From Candidatus Woesearchaeota archaeon (GTDB lineage Archaea; Nanobdellota; Nanobdellia; Woesearchaeales; 21-14-0-10-32-9): a stretch of 8,858 nt of DNA. The DNA is taken from positions 1 through 8,858 of the forward strand of contig SKHC01000048.1 of the NCBI GenBank assembly GCA_007117145.1. Reading direction: 5' to 3'. Shown one piece after another: positions 1-5,029 of the stretch. The notes beneath the pieces are model-generated. The model ran no database searches and was not told where the DNA came from. It was given only the letters and a program-made list of their open reading frames with translations. Numbering within the stretch: position 1 is the stretch's first letter; every line of letters starts with the position of its first letter. The translations under genes and the position numbers were made by a program.

Positions 1-60
1 CAAAGAGAAACAAAGTCAAAAGTATACACTCCAAAAATCAACGACGTGATAAAAGTTTAA
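1..60 (+). CDS. Possible C-terminal tail of an upstream gene (partial)
   Basis: The first frame is open from base 1 to a TAA at 58-60 and reads as 19 residues ending in KVYTPKINDVIKV. The composition resembles ordinary coding sequence of this window. Frame 3 is also open, to a TAA at about 75, so the choice of frame is uncertain. No family can be recognised from so short a tail. If real, the gene lies mainly outside the window and ends about 75 bases before the next start. Confidence 0.35.
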   Translation, partial: QRETKSKVYTPKINDVIKV

Positions 61-82
61 CTATTCAAGAGAAATAACAAAA

Positions 83-99
83 GTTTTAATAGTAATAAA
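83..99 (+). promoter_or_regulatory. Candidate TATA region for the three-gene cluster
   Basis: A TTTTAATA element (84-91) followed by TAATAAAT lies about 45-50 nt before the ATG at 136. That would place initiation near 112-118 and leave a short leader carrying the Shine-Dalgarno sequence at 127-133. A competing element, TTTTTATAAAA at about 104-114, would instead give a nearly leaderless transcript. The sequence does not decide between them. Confidence 0.35.
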
Positions 100-126
100 T
101 GAGTTTTTTATAAAACACAGTAAAAA

Positions 127-133
127 GAGGGAG
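127..133 (+). promoter_or_regulatory. Shine-Dalgarno sequence for the gene at 136
   Basis: GAGGGAG lies two bases before the ATG at 136. It complements the pyrimidine-rich 3' end expected of archaeal 16S rRNA. It supports this ATG as the start, though the spacing is tight. Confidence 0.55.
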
Positions 134-135
134 AA

Positions 136-780
136 ATGGGATTTTTAGATCTGTTTAAAAAAAAGCAAAAAGAGGAGCAAAAACCAGCTGAAAATACGAA
201 TGTAGAACAGCAAGGAGGTATGACTACCAAGTCGATGGACGAAAAAGCTACGTTTGAAATCCCAGACTTCTCAGAAGAAGACTTAGACTTTGACTTAGGA
301 CTTGATGACTTCTTACCAGAAGGCAAAGAAGAAGAAACAGAGTTTGATGAATTAAAAGAAGGTTTAGATGAAAAAGTTGAAGAAATCCCAGAAGAAGATG
401 ATTCTCAAAAAGAAACCAAAGCAGAATTTGAACTAGAAGATTTAGCTGCAGGAGAAGAAGAGAAAGGCGAGGCAGAAATAGAAGTAGACGAAGATTTCAC
501 ATTTGATGACTTGCCAGAAGAATTACCTGTGTTTGAAACAAAAGAAGAGCACATAGAACTAAAAGAAGTTACGAAACCTGTTTTTTTAGAAAAACAACCA
601 TTCCTCAGAGTACTTAGCTTATCAAAACAAATAACTGAAGATGTGAAAGATGAAATAACTATAATGAAAAACGCAGATTCAACAAACGAAACAGAAATGA
701 AAATATACGAAGACATGGCAAAAAACTATGATGACATGCAACACAGCTTACTTTACATTGACGAGAAATTATTTGGGTGA
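136..780 (+). CDS. Highly acidic protein with amphipathic N-terminus, function unknown
   Basis: I do not recognise this 214-residue protein. Residues 1-10 (MGFLDLFKKK) form a short amphipathic, basic stretch. It resembles the membrane-targeting N-termini of proteins such as SepF, but the resemblance is only at this level. Residues of about 35-145 are extremely rich in Glu and Asp and probably disordered. They contain related hydrophobic-acidic patches, DDFLPEG near the start and FDDLPEEL further on. The last 65 residues or so are less acidic and look helical. The start is chosen from the purine-rich GAGGGAG just upstream. It is the first gene of a cluster: the next starts 4 bases after its stop and the third 2 bases after that. 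One guess is a membrane-associated scaffold that recruits the two small helical partners. No enzymatic motif is visible. Confidence 0.8.
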   Translation: MGFLDLFKKKQKEEQKPAENTNVEQQGGMTTKSMDEKATFEIPDFSEEDLDFDLGLDDFLPEGKEEETEFDELKEGLDEKVEEIPEEDDSQKETKAEFELEDLAAGEEEKGEAEIEVDEDFTFDDLPEELPVFETKEEHIELKEVTKPVFLEKQPFLRVLSLSKQITEDVKDEITIMKNADSTNETEMKIYEDMAKNYDDMQHSLLYIDEKLFG

Positions 781-781
781 T
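776..781 (+). promoter_or_regulatory. Shine-Dalgarno overlapping the upstream stop codon
   Basis: GGTGAT spans the TGA stop of the preceding gene (778-780) and lies 3 bases before the ATG at 785. It matches the GGTGAT part of the archaeal anti-SD complement. This suggests translational coupling between the first two genes of the cluster. Confidence 0.45.
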
Positions 782-784
782 TAA

Positions 785-1003
785 ATGACAAAACCATTAT
801 TTATAAAAATCGAAAACCACAATGACATAAAAAAAGTCTTGGAAGAAATTAGACAAAAACTACTTGACACGAAATCAAAAATTGAAAGATTGAAAGAATT
901 AAAAGACAAAGAAGCAGAATACATAAACAACTGGGGAAATGACACGGAAGACATCGATGAAAAACTAAAAGAAATCGAAAGAATACTCCAAACATCAGAA
1001 TAA
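785..1003 (+). CDS. Small coiled-coil protein, function unknown
   Basis: A 72-residue, highly charged protein that I cannot assign to a family. Residues of about 12-45 and 55-70 show the Leu/Ile spacing of a helical hairpin or coiled coil (VLEEIRQKLLDTKSKIERLKEL, then IDEKLKEIERIL). The two helices are separated by a short polar segment, EYINNWGNDTED. There is no transmembrane segment, signal peptide or metal-binding motif. The gene sits between the acidic protein (4-base gap) and the third gene (2-base gap). That arrangement makes co-transcription and probably a shared complex likely. The ATG is supported by the GGTGAT overlapping the previous stop. Confidence 0.75.
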   Translation: MTKPLFIKIENHNDIKKVLEEIRQKLLDTKSKIERLKELKDKEAEYINNWGNDTEDIDEKLKEIERILQTSE

Positions 1004-1005
1004 AA

Positions 1006-1398
1006 ATGGGATACTTTGTAAGAATAGACGAAACGGACAAACTGAAAACACTTTTACTAGAAAGTGCAAGAGACGTTATAATTCTACTTAGAAAAAACGA
1101 TTATATAGAAGAGATAAAACACGAAAAAGAACTATTAATACACGAAATACAAACTGATATGAACAACGTCAAGATGGTTACTGATCAGTTATACGAATTA
1201 CTTACAGACACAAAGCTAAAAAAAGAAATTGCAAAAGAAGCTCCTAAAGTAGCTGTAACCTTTGACAGGGAAAGTGTTTCTTATGAATCTGCAAAACCTG
1301 CTGTGAAACCTAAAACAGACCAGATGAAACAAGATTTGAGTAAACTAGATGCGACACTTGAAAGCATAGAGAGAAAACTCAAAAGCTTAAGCAATTAA
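1006..1398 (+). CDS. Helical protein closing the three-gene cluster, function unknown
   Basis: A 130-residue protein with no family I can name. It begins MGYFVRIDETDKLKTLLLES and continues with predicted long helices to about residue 78 (DVIILLRKNDYIEEIKHEKELLIHEIQ and onward). A Pro/Lys/Ala-rich linker of about residues 80-106 follows, and then a short C-terminal coiled coil (LSKLDATLESIERKLKSLS). The ATG lies two bases after the upstream TAA, with no Shine-Dalgarno sequence, so translation probably depends on coupling. The gene ends just before the T-rich DNA that also contains the tRNA promoter. The helix-linker-helix plan and the close packing with two other helical or acidic proteins suggest a structural complex. 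This is inference. Confidence 0.75.
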   Translation: MGYFVRIDETDKLKTLLLESARDVIILLRKNDYIEEIKHEKELLIHEIQTDMNNVKMVTDQLYELLTDTKLKKEIAKEAPKVAVTFDRESVSYESAKPAVKPKTDQMKQDLSKLDATLESIERKLKSLSN

Positions 1399-1410
1399 AA
1401 CAATACATTT

Positions 1411-1421
1411 TTAATTAAATA
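1411..1421 (+). promoter_or_regulatory. TATA-like element of tRNA-Leu
   Basis: TTAATTAAATA lies about 26-28 nt before the mature 5' end of the tRNA, the expected archaeal TATA-to-start distance. It therefore probably drives the tRNA independently of the upstream cluster. A TTTTT run at about 1407-1412 in the same stretch could also act as terminator for that cluster. Confidence 0.55.
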
Positions 1422-1442
1422 TTCTTTTCTCAATAACTAGAT

Positions 1443-1584
1443 GCAGGGGTAGCGAAGTGGCCAAACGCGCTGGACTCAAGTAATTAAGATTTGAGTGATG
1501 AGCTTTTTTTAAGCGTTGATTAAATTCGTGTTTGTGACATCCAGTCCCTTAGTGGGTTCGGGGGTTCGAATCCCTTCCCCTGCA
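1443..1584 (+). tRNA. tRNA-Leu, anticodon CAA, with a 58-nt intron
   Basis: A full class II cloverleaf can be drawn. The acceptor stem pairs GCAGGGG (1443-1449) with CCCCTGC (1577-1583), with discriminator A1584. The D stem pairs GCG (1452-1454) with CGC (1466-1468), with GG at 1459-1460 in the loop. The anticodon stem pairs CTGGA (1470-1474) with TCCAG (1540-1544). The loop is CTCAAG plus A1539 after splicing, with anticodon CAA at 1477-1479, which decodes UUG. A long variable arm, CCC (1546-1548) with GGG (1554-1556), fits leucine identity. The T arm is GGGGG (1560-1564), loop TTCGAAT, and CCCTT (1572-1576), with two G-U pairs. The mature length is 84 nt. CCA is not encoded. The gene has its own TATA-like box and a downstream T-run. 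Confidence 0.95.
1481..1538 (+). other. tRNA-Leu intron at position 37/38
   Basis: This 58-nt intron begins after G37 (G1480) and ends before A38 (A1539). The boundaries come from requiring a seven-base anticodon loop closed by CTGGA/TCCAG. The bulge-helix-bulge is imperfect: CTCA (1475-1478) faces TGTG (1533-1536) with one U-U mismatch between the two three-base bulges. Inside the intron, TTGAGT (1491-1496) is complementary to ACTCAA (1474-1479), so the anticodon can pair with the intron. GCTT/AAGC (1502-1505 and 1511-1514) forms a small hairpin. Removal would be by the archaeal splicing endonuclease. Confidence 0.85.
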
Positions 1585-1586
1585 CG

Positions 1587-1595
1587 TTTTTCTTT
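1587..1595 (+). terminator. T-rich terminator after tRNA-Leu
   Basis: TTTTTCTTT begins three bases after the discriminator base. Oligo-T tracts terminate archaeal RNA polymerase without requiring a hairpin, which makes this the likely end of the tRNA transcript. Confidence 0.55.
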
Positions 1596-1610
1596 ACAAA
1601 TAAATAGTGG

Positions 1611-1640
1611 GTGACTACATTTCCAGCTAGTTGTAGACAC
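1611..1640. other. Imperfect hairpin in the gene-free interval after tRNA-Leu
   Basis: GTGACTACA (1611-1619) and TGTAGACAC (1632-1640) are complementary except for one A-A opposition, around a 12-base loop. The hairpin lies in the 111-base interval between the tRNA and the converging rhodanese gene, so it may act as a bidirectional terminator or RNA end structure. The rest of the interval is A+T-rich with no other structure I can support. Confidence 0.35.
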
Positions 1641-1695
1641 TTAAATAATTAAGAATGAAAAACTAGAATTATTTTAATTAAATTACTTGCAGTAC

Positions 1696-1980
1696 TTAAT
1701 CCCAATCAAGCATTCCACCACTAAGATTAAATGCTAAATATCCTTTACTTCTAAGAAAATGAGTGACTTGACTGCTTCTATTTCCGCTTCTACAATAAAC
1801 AATGTATCTCTTATTTTTATCAAGCTCTTCAAGTTTATCTTCAAGCTTTGCATCAAAAACATCAATATGAACAGAAGGAGTAATAGATTCTTGCTCTCTC
1901 TCCTCTAAAGTTCTAACATCTAAGAACACAACATCTTCTTTTCCAAGCAATTCCTTAGCTTTAATTGAACTGATCTCCAT
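1696..1980 (-). CDS. Single-domain rhodanese (sulfurtransferase)
   Basis: This 94-residue protein is a complete single rhodanese domain. Such proteins carry sulfur as a cysteine persulfide and pass it to acceptors such as cyanide, thiols or sulfur-relay proteins. Visible features are the N-terminal VVFLDVRTLEE segment (D21, R23), which matches the conserved DVR region. The active-site loop is CRSGNRS, with catalytic C63 and the usual Arg (R64) and Ser residues. The closing segment is GYLAFNLSGGMLDW, which matches the family's C-terminal GG-x2-W-type ending. There is no signal peptide, so it is cytoplasmic. Its ATG lies about 25 nt from the TATA-like element at 2000-2011, which points to a leaderless mRNA. 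That element is shared with the divergent RNase J operon. The in vivo sulfur donor and acceptor cannot be read from the context. Confidence 0.92.
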   Translation of the reverse strand: MEISSIKAKELLGKEDVVFLDVRTLEEREQESITPSVHIDVFDAKLEDKLEELDKNKRYIVYCRSGNRSSQVTHFLRSKGYLAFNLSGGMLDWD

Positions 1981-1999
1981 AAATTACAGAAACACAAAT

Positions 2000-2011
2000 A
2001 ATATATATAAA
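2000..2011. promoter_or_regulatory. Near-symmetric TATA element serving divergent genes
   Basis: An alternating AT tract (AATATATATAAA) is centred near 2005. On the plus strand it lies about 29 nt before the ATG at 2034, and on the minus strand about 25 nt before the rhodanese ATG at 1980. Both distances fit a TATA box with initiation at or next to the start codon. It also argues against the upstream in-frame TTG at 2016 as the RNase J start. Confidence 0.6.
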
Positions 2012-2033
2012 GTCGTTGATTCTACAACTTAAA

Positions 2034-3353
2034 ATGATAGAAATAATACCAGTAGGAGGATACAGTGAGATAGGAAGAAACTGTGTCATAGTAAAATACA
2101 AGAAAGAATCAGTGATGCTAGACTTAGGATTACACATGGAAAACTATGTAAGATTAACGCAAGATGAAGACGTACCATTTGAAGTGCCTTTAAGCACGTT
2201 AGTTAGAGAGCAAGCAGTGCCAGATTTACTTTCAATAAAAGAAGAAGTAAAACAAGTAAAAGCACTATGTATAAGTCACGCACACTTAGATCACGTAGGA
2301 GCAGTTCCTTTTTATGCAAGCAAATTAAAGATGCCAATACACGGAACAGAATTCACTATTGAAGTTCTCAAAGCACTGCTTAAAGATAAAAAGAAAAAAG
2401 TAGATTCAAAACTTGTAAAACACAAAGAAAACGACAGATTCAATGTTTCAGAAAATATAGATATACAATTCATCCACGTAACACACAGCACACCCCAAAC
2501 AGTGATCATCGTGGTTCACACACCTGAGGGAGCAGTTGTTTACGCTAACGATTTCAAATTAGATAATGCACCACTGCTTGGTCCAAAACCAAACTATAAA
2601 GCAATGGAAGAGTTAAAAAACGTAAAAGTATTAATCTTAGATTCTCTGTACGCATTAGACCCTAGGAAAACGCCAAGTGAAAGCATAGCAAGAGAGATGA
2701 TAAGAGATGTGCTTCTTGGAATAACAAGCAAAGACAAAAACATAGTTGTAACAACGTTTTCAAGTCACATAGTAAGGCTAAAAACAATTGTTGAAATCGC
2801 AGAGACACTGAAAAGAAAACCTGTGTTTGTAGGCAGAAGCATATCAAAATACTTAGATGCTGCCAAGGCTGCGGGAATAATTGACTTTGAAGAAAAAGCG
2901 GAATTCGTAAGATTTGGAGGACAAATAGAAAAATACTTCAAATCACTTAAGAAAACAACAGATAAAATATTCATAGTAACAGGTCATCAAGGAGAGCCAA
3001 AAGCTATTCTTAGCAGACTCGCAACAAGTAATTACTTTCCGTTTGGATATGAAGACTTAGTTTTGTTTTGTTGTAAGATAATCCCTCACGAAGAGAACTT
3101 CAAAAACAGAGCAGTACTTGAAGGGCATTTAAAAAACAAAAAAGTTAGGATATTCACAGATTTACACGTGTCAGGACATGCTTGCAGGGAAGATCACAGA
3201 GAATTCATAAAAATAATAAACCCGAAACACATAATTCCAACACACGGAGAGATACCTATGCTTGAAGCTCAAAAAGAATTAGCTAAAGAAATAGGCTACA
3301 AAGACGATAAAGTAAACATACTGAAGAATTTCTCAAGATTATACATAAAATGA
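2034..3353 (+). CDS. rnj: Archaeal RNase J-type beta-CASP nuclease
   Basis: This 439-residue protein has the metallo-beta-lactamase/beta-CASP fold of RNase J, a 5'-to-3' exoribonuclease (in some lineages also an endonuclease) that uses two zinc ions in mRNA decay and rRNA maturation. Motifs in order are GGYSEIGRN near the N-terminus, HAHLDH (H82, H84, D86, H87), HVTHSTPQT (H151), NDFKLD (D173), and motif A at D203 in ILDSLY. TGHQGEP (H318 region) is typical of RNase J and binds the RNA phosphates. HVSGHA (H378-H382) and THGE (H404) complete the active site. The start is set at ATG 2034, since an in-frame TTG at 2016 would lie within the expected untranscribed promoter spacer. The protein starts MIEIIPVGG, as RNase J proteins usually do. 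Its TGA overlaps the ATG of the next gene. Confidence 0.93.
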   Translation: MIEIIPVGGYSEIGRNCVIVKYKKESVMLDLGLHMENYVRLTQDEDVPFEVPLSTLVREQAVPDLLSIKEEVKQVKALCISHAHLDHVGAVPFYASKLKMPIHGTEFTIEVLKALLKDKKKKVDSKLVKHKENDRFNVSENIDIQFIHVTHSTPQTVIIVVHTPEGAVVYANDFKLDNAPLLGPKPNYKAMEELKNVKVLILDSLYALDPRKTPSESIAREMIRDVLLGITSKDKNIVVTTFSSHIVRLKTIVEIAETLKRKPVFVGRSISKYLDAAKAAGIIDFEEKAEFVRFGGQIEKYFKSLKKTTDKIFIVTGHQGEPKAILSRLATSNYFPFGYEDLVLFCCKIIPHEENFKNRAVLEGHLKNKKVRIFTDLHVSGHACREDHREFIKIINPKHIIPTHGEIPMLEAQKELAKEIGYKDDKVNILKNFSRLYIK

Positions 3354-4414
3354 GCTACAAAATATACTTTACTTTGTTTTTAACTATTATAACCATAACG
3401 TTATTTTCTGCACTGCTTTTTATTGCAAATAGAATTCAGCTATACTTTGGAATCAATTTATATGTTTTGACTTTACTGGCATTCATGTTTCCAGTAGCAC
3501 TGATATTAGATAAACTGGTGGTCAATAGATTCACATCGATTCTTTACGGTTTTGTTTGGACTTTGGCAGGCTCAACTGTGATAATATGGTCTGTGGTAGC
3601 CTTCGTCGAACTCATTTCAATGGCTTTACCACTTCAAATAATACAAAAAGGAATATTAGCGCTTAGTTTATCAATAATACTTGTATTATTTGCGATTATA
3701 AGTGCAGAAAAAATATTCGTAACAGAAATAAACGTTCCAGTGAAAACTAAGAAGAAATTGACACTTCTTCAAATAACAGATATGCACCTTGGAACAATAC
3801 ATAGAAAAATGTTTGTTGAGAGAATTGTAAAGCTCATAAAAGAAATAAAACCAGACTACACATTCATAGTTGGAGATTTGTTTGATGGTTCAGGTGAAGT
3901 AAATGATGAAATGCTAAAACCATTTAATAAACTAAAACAAAAACCATACTTTGTAACTGGAAACCATGATAACTATGTAGGTGTTGAAAAAGTAATAAGC
4001 AAAGTAAAAAAATACTTAGTAGTAGTTAGAAATGAAATTGTAAGAACAAAAGATTTACAAATACTTGGACTTGATAATCCAAATAAGGAAACTGTGAAAA
4101 GAATTAAAGCATTTGATGAACTTGGACAAAAACTCGATGGTAAAACGCCTTCAGTAGTATTACTTCACACGCCGACTGCGATAAAAAGCTTTGTTGAAAG
4201 CAAAGCAAACTTGATGCTCTCAGGACACACGCATAAAGGTCAAATATTTCCTTTATACTTTCTTGTCAGATTAAAACACAAATACGTATACGGTTTGCAC
4301 AAATTAAAAGATAAGTACTTGAATGTTAGTAGTGGATGCGGAACTGCAGGACCTACGATGAGACTTTTCACTAAAAGCGAAGTTGTAAAGATAAACTTAG
4401 TTCCTGTTTCATAA
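3350..4414 (+). CDS. Membrane-anchored calcineurin-like metallophosphoesterase
   Basis: This 354-residue protein combines four predicted membrane helices (about residues 5-27, 35-57, 63-90 and 98-119) with a C-terminal calcineurin-like phosphoesterase domain. The metal motifs are complete: DMH (D144, H146), GDLFDG (D176), GNHD (N205, H206), H273, and GHTHKGQ (H293, H295). The plan resembles the YkuE/YaeI-like family, whose better-known members hydrolyse phosphodiesters such as lipid intermediates. The actual substrate here is unknown. After four helices the catalytic domain should face the same side as the N-terminus. The ATG overlaps the RNase J stop (ATGA), so the two are probably co-translated. 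The last bases overlap the convergent toxin gene by 6 bp. No Shine-Dalgarno sequence is obvious. Confidence 0.9.
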   Translation: MSYKIYFTLFLTIITITLFSALLFIANRIQLYFGINLYVLTLLAFMFPVALILDKLVVNRFTSILYGFVWTLAGSTVIIWSVVAFVELISMALPLQIIQKGILALSLSIILVLFAIISAEKIFVTEINVPVKTKKKLTLLQITDMHLGTIHRKMFVERIVKLIKEIKPDYTFIVGDLFDGSGEVNDEMLKPFNKLKQKPYFVTGNHDNYVGVEKVISKVKKYLVVVRNEIVRTKDLQILGLDNPNKETVKRIKAFDELGQKLDGKTPSVVLLHTPTAIKSFVESKANLMLSGHTHKGQIFPLYFLVRLKHKYVYGLHKLKDKYLNVSSGCGTAGPTMRLFTKSEVVKINLVPVS

Positions 4415-4720
4415 ATCAAAGTATTTTATTAATGCCTTTTTTATTTCAAAATTAGTTCTCGAGTCTATAAAGCTCATTTTTTTTATAAGTCTTGATTTAT
4501 CAACAGTTCTCATATGTTCTATTTTTATTATTGTATTTTTAAAAGGAATGTGAAATGGAAATGGTTTTTTCCTCTTTTTAGATGTTAGAGGAGCTATAGT
4601 GACTGTGTTAGAAAATTCGTTGATGAGGTTAGTTGAGATTATTATGCAAGGTCTGGTTTTACTTTGTTCACTTCCAATAGTTGGATCTAGACCTACTAAG
4701 TAAATTTCTCCTTGTTTCAT
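4409..4720 (-). CDS. MazF/PemK-family toxin (endoribonuclease)
   Basis: This 103-residue protein has the features of MazF/PemK toxins, ribosome-independent mRNA endonucleases. The N-terminus, MKQGEIYLVGLDPTIGSEQSK followed by TRP, matches the family's G-E-I-x-x-V-x-L-D-P-x-x-G-S-E-Q pattern with catalytic-region R23-P24. VTIAPLTS supplies the conserved Ser/Thr region. The C-terminus is a helix. The start is set at ATG 4720 rather than the in-frame ATG at 4744. The 4720 codon overlaps the antitoxin stop (ATGA) and has GGAGA seven bases upstream. The longer reading would also add eight residues absent from typical family members. It is translationally coupled to the antitoxin and ends convergent with the phosphoesterase gene, overlapping by 6 bp. 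The cleavage sequence cannot be inferred. Confidence 0.88.
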   Translation of the reverse strand: MKQGEIYLVGLDPTIGSEQSKTRPCIIISTNLINEFSNTVTIAPLTSKKRKKPFPFHIPFKNTIIKIEHMRTVDKSRLIKKMSFIDSRTNFEIKKALIKYFDL

Positions 4721-4932
4721 AGATTTGTCTCCGTATAAATCCATTCATTAACTTCTTCCAAGTCATCATCTGCATAAATAGAATAATAATTGGCCACTTG
4801 TTCTTTTAGTTTCAAATTTTCTTCGTGTCTTAACAGAGAATACACTATCTGGTCGTATGTTTTCTTCTTTTCTTTTTTTATTTCATTTAATCTTTTTTTT
4901 GTTTTATCTGAAATTTGTATAGTTGTTACCAT
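4717..4932 (-). CDS. Ribbon-helix-helix-like antitoxin of the MazF/PemK pair
   Basis: This 71-residue protein is encoded directly before the toxin, with a 4-base overlap, in the usual antitoxin-first order. Residues 3-8 (TTIQIS) fit the beta strand of a ribbon-helix-helix DNA-binding domain. Residues 9-33 (DKTKKRLNEIKKE and TYDQIVYSLL) fit its two helices. The acidic C-terminal part, ADDDLEEVNEWIY, would be the segment that binds and neutralises the toxin. Such antitoxins usually repress their own operon. A TATA-like box at 4958-4965 lies about 30 nt from the ATG, implying a leaderless mRNA, and short TAG-containing repeats lie between them. The pairing with the toxin is strong evidence. The domain call rests on pattern alone. 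Confidence 0.82.
   Translation of the reverse strand: MVTTIQISDKTKKRLNEIKKEKKKTYDQIVYSLLRHEENLKLKEQVANYYSIYADDDLEEVNEWIYTETNL
4728..4732 (-). promoter_or_regulatory. Shine-Dalgarno sequence that fixes the toxin start
   Basis: On the minus strand GGAGA ends seven bases before the ATG at 4720. It lies inside the antitoxin coding sequence and would lie within the coding part of the longer toxin reading from 4744. It therefore argues for the shorter form. Confidence 0.65.
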
Positions 4933-4939
4933 AATTTAA

Positions 4940-4957
4940 TTATAGAAATAGTTATAG
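4940..4957 (-). repeat. Hexamer-spaced TAG repeats, candidate antitoxin operator
   Basis: On the plus strand the sequence reads TTATAG AAATAG TTATAG: three 6-base units ending in TAG, with the first and third identical. They lie between the TATA-like box and the antitoxin start codon, covering the probable transcription start. Ribbon-helix-helix proteins commonly bind short tandem sites at about this spacing. The region is A+T-rich, so chance is possible. Confidence 0.35.
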
Positions 4958-4965
4958 TTTAAATA
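4958..4965 (-). promoter_or_regulatory. TATA-like box of the toxin-antitoxin operon
   Basis: Minus-strand TATTTAAA is centred about 29-30 nt before the antitoxin ATG at 4932, which suggests a leaderless transcript. It shares the 97-base divergent interval with the promoter of the gene at 5030. Confidence 0.5.
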
Positions 4966-4997
4966 TTTTTTTATATGATCAATAGTTCCTGAATAAA

Positions 4998-5005
4998 TTT
5001 AAAAA
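4998..5005 (+). promoter_or_regulatory. TATA-like box of the gene at 5030
   Basis: TTTAAAAA is centred about 28 nt before the ATG at 5030, a leaderless spacing. No strong Shine-Dalgarno sequence precedes the ATG, which agrees with this. Confidence 0.5.
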
Positions 5006-5029
5006 GCTGTTTAGACTTCTAAGTAGGAC

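Noticed and set aside
108..716. Minus-strand open frames (72 and 103 residues) opposite the acidic gene
   Set aside because: They are Ser/Phe-rich mirror products of Glu/Lys-rich coding on the other strand and have no family features.
1495..1522. GTGATGA (a C-box match) followed by TTGATTA inside the tRNA-Leu intron, suggesting an intronic C/D box guide RNA
   Set aside because: No CTGA D or D' box is present within the intron at suitable distance, and there is no terminal stem forming a kink-turn. A single 7-base match is expected by chance.
2016..2033. TTG start at 2016 giving RNase J six extra N-terminal residues
   Set aside because: It lies inside the expected promoter spacer just after the TATA element, lacks a ribosome-binding site, and the family normally begins at the MIEIIPVGG-type sequence.
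2312..2974. Minus-strand open frames within the RNase J gene
   Set aside because: They lie wholly opposite a strongly conserved coding sequence, with no promoter or ribosome-binding site and low-complexity translations.
4721..4744. ATG at 4744 as the toxin start
   Set aside because: The internal ATG at 4720 has a GGAGA site, the typical ATGA overlap with the antitoxin stop, and gives the usual family N-terminus.
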